Below, piece after piece: positions 60,842 through 64,000 of a DNA stretch of 64,000 bases. Position numbers and translations under genes: made by a program. Source of the stretch: Cordia subcordata (taxonomy: Eukaryota; Streptophyta; Magnoliopsida; Boraginales; Cordiaceae); NCBI GenBank assembly GCA_028554755.1, contig JAPTOF010000019.1, forward strand, positions 7,264,001 to 7,328,000. Reading direction: 5' to 3'. The number at the start of each line of letters is the position of its first letter. Within the stretch, counting starts at the first letter, position 1. The notes beneath the pieces were generated by a model. The model worked only from the letters and a program-made list of their open reading frames with translations. It did no database searches and was not told the origin of the DNA.

Positions 60842-60959
60842 AGAGCCTGTTTGGCTATGCTTATTTGGGGTTCATAAGTTACAAATAGTAAAAAGTATGT
60901 GAGAAAAATTTTTTTTATGTACTTATAACCAATAAAATAAGCAGAGCCAAACAGGCTCT
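60842..60959. mobile_element. Small MITE with ~27-bp terminal inverted repeats
   Basis: Left AGAGCCTGTTTGGCTATGC then TTATTT; right end in reverse complement AGAGCCTGTTTGGCTCTGC then TTATTT. The two match with one difference over about 25 bp. 118 bp in all, the same length as the related copy in VPS35 intron 8. Non-coding. Confidence 0.8.
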
Positions 60960-60960
60960 A

Positions 60961-61634
60961 AGGGCCTTTTGAATTGACTTTTTTTAAGAGTGATTGTCTT
61001 CTTATAATTTTTTGAAAAAGTACGAAAATGTATTTTTGACAAGTTAAAATTTTTTATTAAAAAAATAATAAATTTGAGTATTTTACAACCAAATTAAATA
61101 CTTAGGACTTTTTTAGATTGTCTTTTTCGTGGATAAATAATTTTTTTTAGTGGAAAAGTAGAATTTTTTTGCAAAAAATATTTAAATTAATTTTCTTCTT
61201 AAAAAGCCGAAACTTTTAAAAATCTTAACTTAAATTTTCTTAAAAAATTAGAAATTTAAGTTTTCAAAATAAAGTATTTTTTAGAAAAAGTTGAAAAAAT
61301 TTGAACAAGAAAACAAATCTAAGTGAAACCTTATTACGAAAAAGAGTGTAATTTTTCCTTCAAAAAAATTTAGTAAAAAATAAATCTAAATGGGCCTTAG
61401 GGTCTATTTAGATTGTTTTTTTTTTAATTTATGAAAAGGTACTTTTTTTCTTAAAAAAATATTTTATTTTTAAAATAACTATTTGGTCTGACTTCTAGAA
61501 AAATAAAAATTTTTGAAAGAAGCTCAAATACAATTTTTTTCAGAAACTAAAATTTTTATCTTATAAAAGACAAACTTATTTCAAAAGCAGTTACAAAGAA
61601 CGTTTCTAAGGAAAGCTAACTCAAATGAGCCCTT
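60961..61634. mobile_element. Two adjacent AT-rich MITE copies (k and l)
   Basis: Copy k runs from AGGGCCTTTTGAATTGAC to AATCTAAATGGGCC (about 60961-61396). It is longer than average and has a second left-end-like block (GGACTTTTTTAGATTGTC) at about 61106, so it may be two copies fused. Copy l runs from AGGGTCTATTTAGATTG (61399) to CTAACTCAAATGAGCCC (61632). All non-coding. Confidence 0.55.
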
Positions 61635-61722
61635 AAATTCCTTTTATTAATCATTCTCCTAATCCAAATTAGATTGCAAAAAAAAAAAAAAACTAATTTA
61701 AAAAGTAAAGTGTATACATACA

Positions 61723-61735
61723 TATATATATAAAT
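61723..61735 (+). promoter_or_regulatory. TATA box of FREE1
   Basis: TATATATATAAAT lies about 120 bp before the FREE1 start codon, leaving room for a leader of about 90 bp. The interval has an otherwise ordinary composition, with CT-rich sequence from 61800. Confidence 0.5.
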
Positions 61736-61855
61736 TTCGTAGCGTAGACTAGTTGGATAGCTCACATTCCTGTTGAAATTATTCATTGCTTCGTTCCAGC
61801 AACTTCCACGTCTCCGTCCACTCCTTTCTTTCCCCTTCCCTTCCCTTGCAAAAAG

Positions 61856-64000
61856 ATGCATCAGCCGCAGCAGAGCGACATGACGTCATCCTACTACCAA
61901 TACTACCAACCCCACTTTCAACCCACCCCTACCCCCACCTCCGCCGCGTACGCCTCCGCGCCTCCGGTGGCGTCCTCGTCCGGCGCCGATCACTCCAACA
62001 ATTCCTTTAATCAACCTCCCTTTCCTCCTCAGAATTACGATCATGCCCCTCCTCCCCCTCTTCCTAACCCTAACCCTAACCCTAATTCATCCTCTTCGTC
62101 AGCTCCACCGTCGGCTTACGCTCCTCCAAACCCTAATTATTCCTTCCCTCATCTCGATCCCAATTCCGCAGCGTATTATTCCTACGATCAGAACCAGCCC
62201 GCACCCTTGAGTTATGATTATTCCGGCCCGAATTATAATTCGGGCTTATCGTCCGGTTCGTATTCGTCTGCCCCGTATACTGCGCCGAGTTATGATGGTA
62301 ATGCGAATTATGGGGATCAGGGAATGTACGCTGGTGGTGTGTATAAGTATAATGGTGGGAAGACCGCCACGGCATATGGCGGTAGAGAAGGGCGGTCCGG
62401 GTCCGAGTCGTCTGGTTCGGTGTTGTTTGATGATTATGGGAGGCCTATTAATGTGAAAACCACCGGCTCAGGGTCTGGGGCCCGGTCTCCGAAGATCGTT
62501 AAGGCTGTGCCCAAGGTTGAGGATCAGGCTGATGTGAAAAACAGTGCGCTCAAGTTTCGTGTCAAGCTGTTGTCGGAAGGCTATGGGCAGACTGATATGG
62601 ACGTGCTCTGTCAGGTCTGTGATACATAATCACTCCTTCGTGATCTAATATTTACATGTTTTGTGTATATATTTTCTTGACAATGAACACTTGAAACTTT
62701 AGGAATTTAATTCAGGGTACAAGGTGATGAGTCTTCATTGGCAGGTGTAGTTAGTTTAGAATTGTATTCAAGATCTTGACTTTATGCATTTGATTCTGTT
62801 TTAGATTGGTTTGGATGGGATACGGATACTTGAGCCCGCAACTAGCCGGTTACTGAAGATATATCCTCTCGAGACTGTGACGAGATCGGAAGTAAGTTTG
62901 TTATTGAAATCTGCTAATTAAGGATAGTTTATGTTGTTTCGTTTACAAGGAGAATTTATAGCAGTAATTTGGCTTTACCTCTGTCTTTCTCCCATTCAGG
63001 TGTTGGATTCATATATATTTGCATTCTGGGCCAAAACATCTGTTGACGTTGAACCAAGACGCATCAGGCTGAAGTCAAATTCCTATACCACAAACAATAT
63101 TCTGGATACAGTGACAGCAGCCAGTATTCAGGTTGAGGAATTCTCTTTAGCATCATCTCTCTTTAGTATAATCAAACTTATGCTAGCAATGATTTTGAGA
63201 AAGAAAGGTTTTAGTCATAATTTTTTTAATTTTTTTCAATTTTTTAATTGTTCATAGTTGGTATGCGGTTGTTTAAAAGATGGGATTGGTGAACATGTTT
63301 GTGGTCTACTATAAAGAATATATGAATATGATGACTTCTGAAAGAAAGGTGTCGGATTTGGAAGATACCAGTTGTTTCTTTCTAATGTTACAAACTCTGG
63401 CATAATAGGTTCCAATTTTACTTATTTCAAGTTGTAAAATATATAGTGGGAGAATTGTAAGTCCTGTAGAATTTTTGTTGTGGTTGCATTATCTTCCTAT
63501 TCTGTTGAAGTTTCAGCTATAGTAGGACTTGTAATGCTTGCATTGATTAAGATAATATCATTTGTTAGGACCATTAAAATCACTCAGTAGTTTTATGTTC
63601 AAATCATCAGATGCTTGAATCCGTTATATTGTGTTTAATAGATATTGAGAATTGTGATAACATGCATATGTCATGCTTATTTTCTGATTACATGCCTATA
63701 TCATTCCCATAATTGAATCTCATGAATGCCCATGTCATTTGTTAGCACCATTTTAGGGATCACTCAGTAGTTTCTGTTGTAGTAGTCGTCAGGCACATGA
63801 ATCTGATATAGTTTTCTATGGTGTCTGGAAATGTGATAACCAATGCTGGTTTGTATACTCTGCAAGTGTGTTTATTTGATTTAATGTGGTTGTCTGCCTA
63901 TATTTATACTTGGACACTGCAAGCAGGTCAAGGAGATGGGTGACAGTAGTAAACCTTCTGATTCACTCAAGGGATCTGAACAACCTGCAGACAAGAAGAA
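61856..64000 (+). CDS. FREE1: FREE1 (FYVE1), plant ESCRT component, 5' part only
   Basis: Exons 61856-62614, 62805-62891, 63000-63131 and 63927 to the edge encode the first 350 residues. The N-terminal 200 are disordered and rich in Pro, Tyr, Ser and Asn. After LFDDYGRPI, the conserved block FRVKLLSEGYGQTDMDVLCQ then IGLDGIRILEP, LLKIYPLETVTR and RIRLKSNSYTTNNILDTVTA matches Arabidopsis FREE1 as I know it. FREE1 binds PI3P and ubiquitin on endosomes, works with ESCRT-I in multivesicular body formation, and has a role in ABA signalling. SAPP motifs near residue 35 and in the Ser-rich stretch resemble the PTAP-like sites that bind VPS23. The FYVE domain and C-terminus lie beyond the window. It is incomplete only because the window ends. 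Confidence 0.94.

Noticed and set aside
62062..62086. Telomere-like CCTAACCCTAACCC repeat
   Set aside because: It lies in frame inside FREE1 exon 1 and encodes Pro-Asn repeats of the disordered N-terminus. The unit is six bases, not the seven-base plant telomere repeat.
1..64000. tRNA, rRNA, CRISPR arrays and prokaryotic-style operons
   Set aside because: No cloverleaf with proper A and B boxes, no rRNA segment and no spaced direct repeats were seen. B-box-like motifs found belong to the SINEs.

Overview
The window is nuclear DNA of a flowering plant, almost certainly a eudicot. Genes have many short exons with GT-AG introns, intergenic DNA is very AT-rich and full of small transposons, and every identifiable protein is plant-type (peroxisomal ascorbate peroxidase, plastid shikimate enzyme, FREE1, isoprenylated metallochaperone, DUF630/DUF632). 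Species cannot be named from the sequence. I rebuilt exon structures by hand. For every complete gene the exon lengths sum to an open frame of the expected family length.

Layout: 1-150 is the tail of an unidentified + strand gene. 2898-4750 (+) is a POLLENLESS 3-like TPR protein with two MSA-like cores upstream. 5263-8041 (-) is peroxisomal membrane ascorbate peroxidase. 8.0-15.4 kb is gene-poor, with duplicated segments and a degenerate foldback element. 15493-19262 (+) is a DUF630/DUF632 protein. 19950-25904 (-) is the checkpoint clamp loader RAD17. 26-29.4 kb holds a SINE and a foldback element with a C-rich core. 29436-33035 (+) is chloroplast 3-dehydroquinate synthase. 35344-44566 (-) is retromer VPS35 in 22 exons. 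46879-48237 (-) is a heavy-metal-associated isoprenylated protein. 48.3-61.8 kb is a transposon-rich gap. 61856 to the end (+) is the 5' part of FREE1, cut off before its FYVE domain.

The genes do not form a pathway or cluster. VPS35 and FREE1 both act in endosomal sorting, but 17 kb and another gene separate them, and chance is enough to explain it.

The most informative part is the mobile DNA: a 1.28-kb foldback MULE with arms of about 600 bp and an intact 9-bp target duplication; a decayed PIF/Harbinger element of about 5.3 kb that split an older MITE; one SINE family in three copies, two with clear target duplications; an AT-rich MITE family with at least ten copies; and a second small MITE family. 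I found no wholly new biological system. The foldback elements, and a possible second start codon that decides N-myristoylation in the DUF632 protein, are the best leads.
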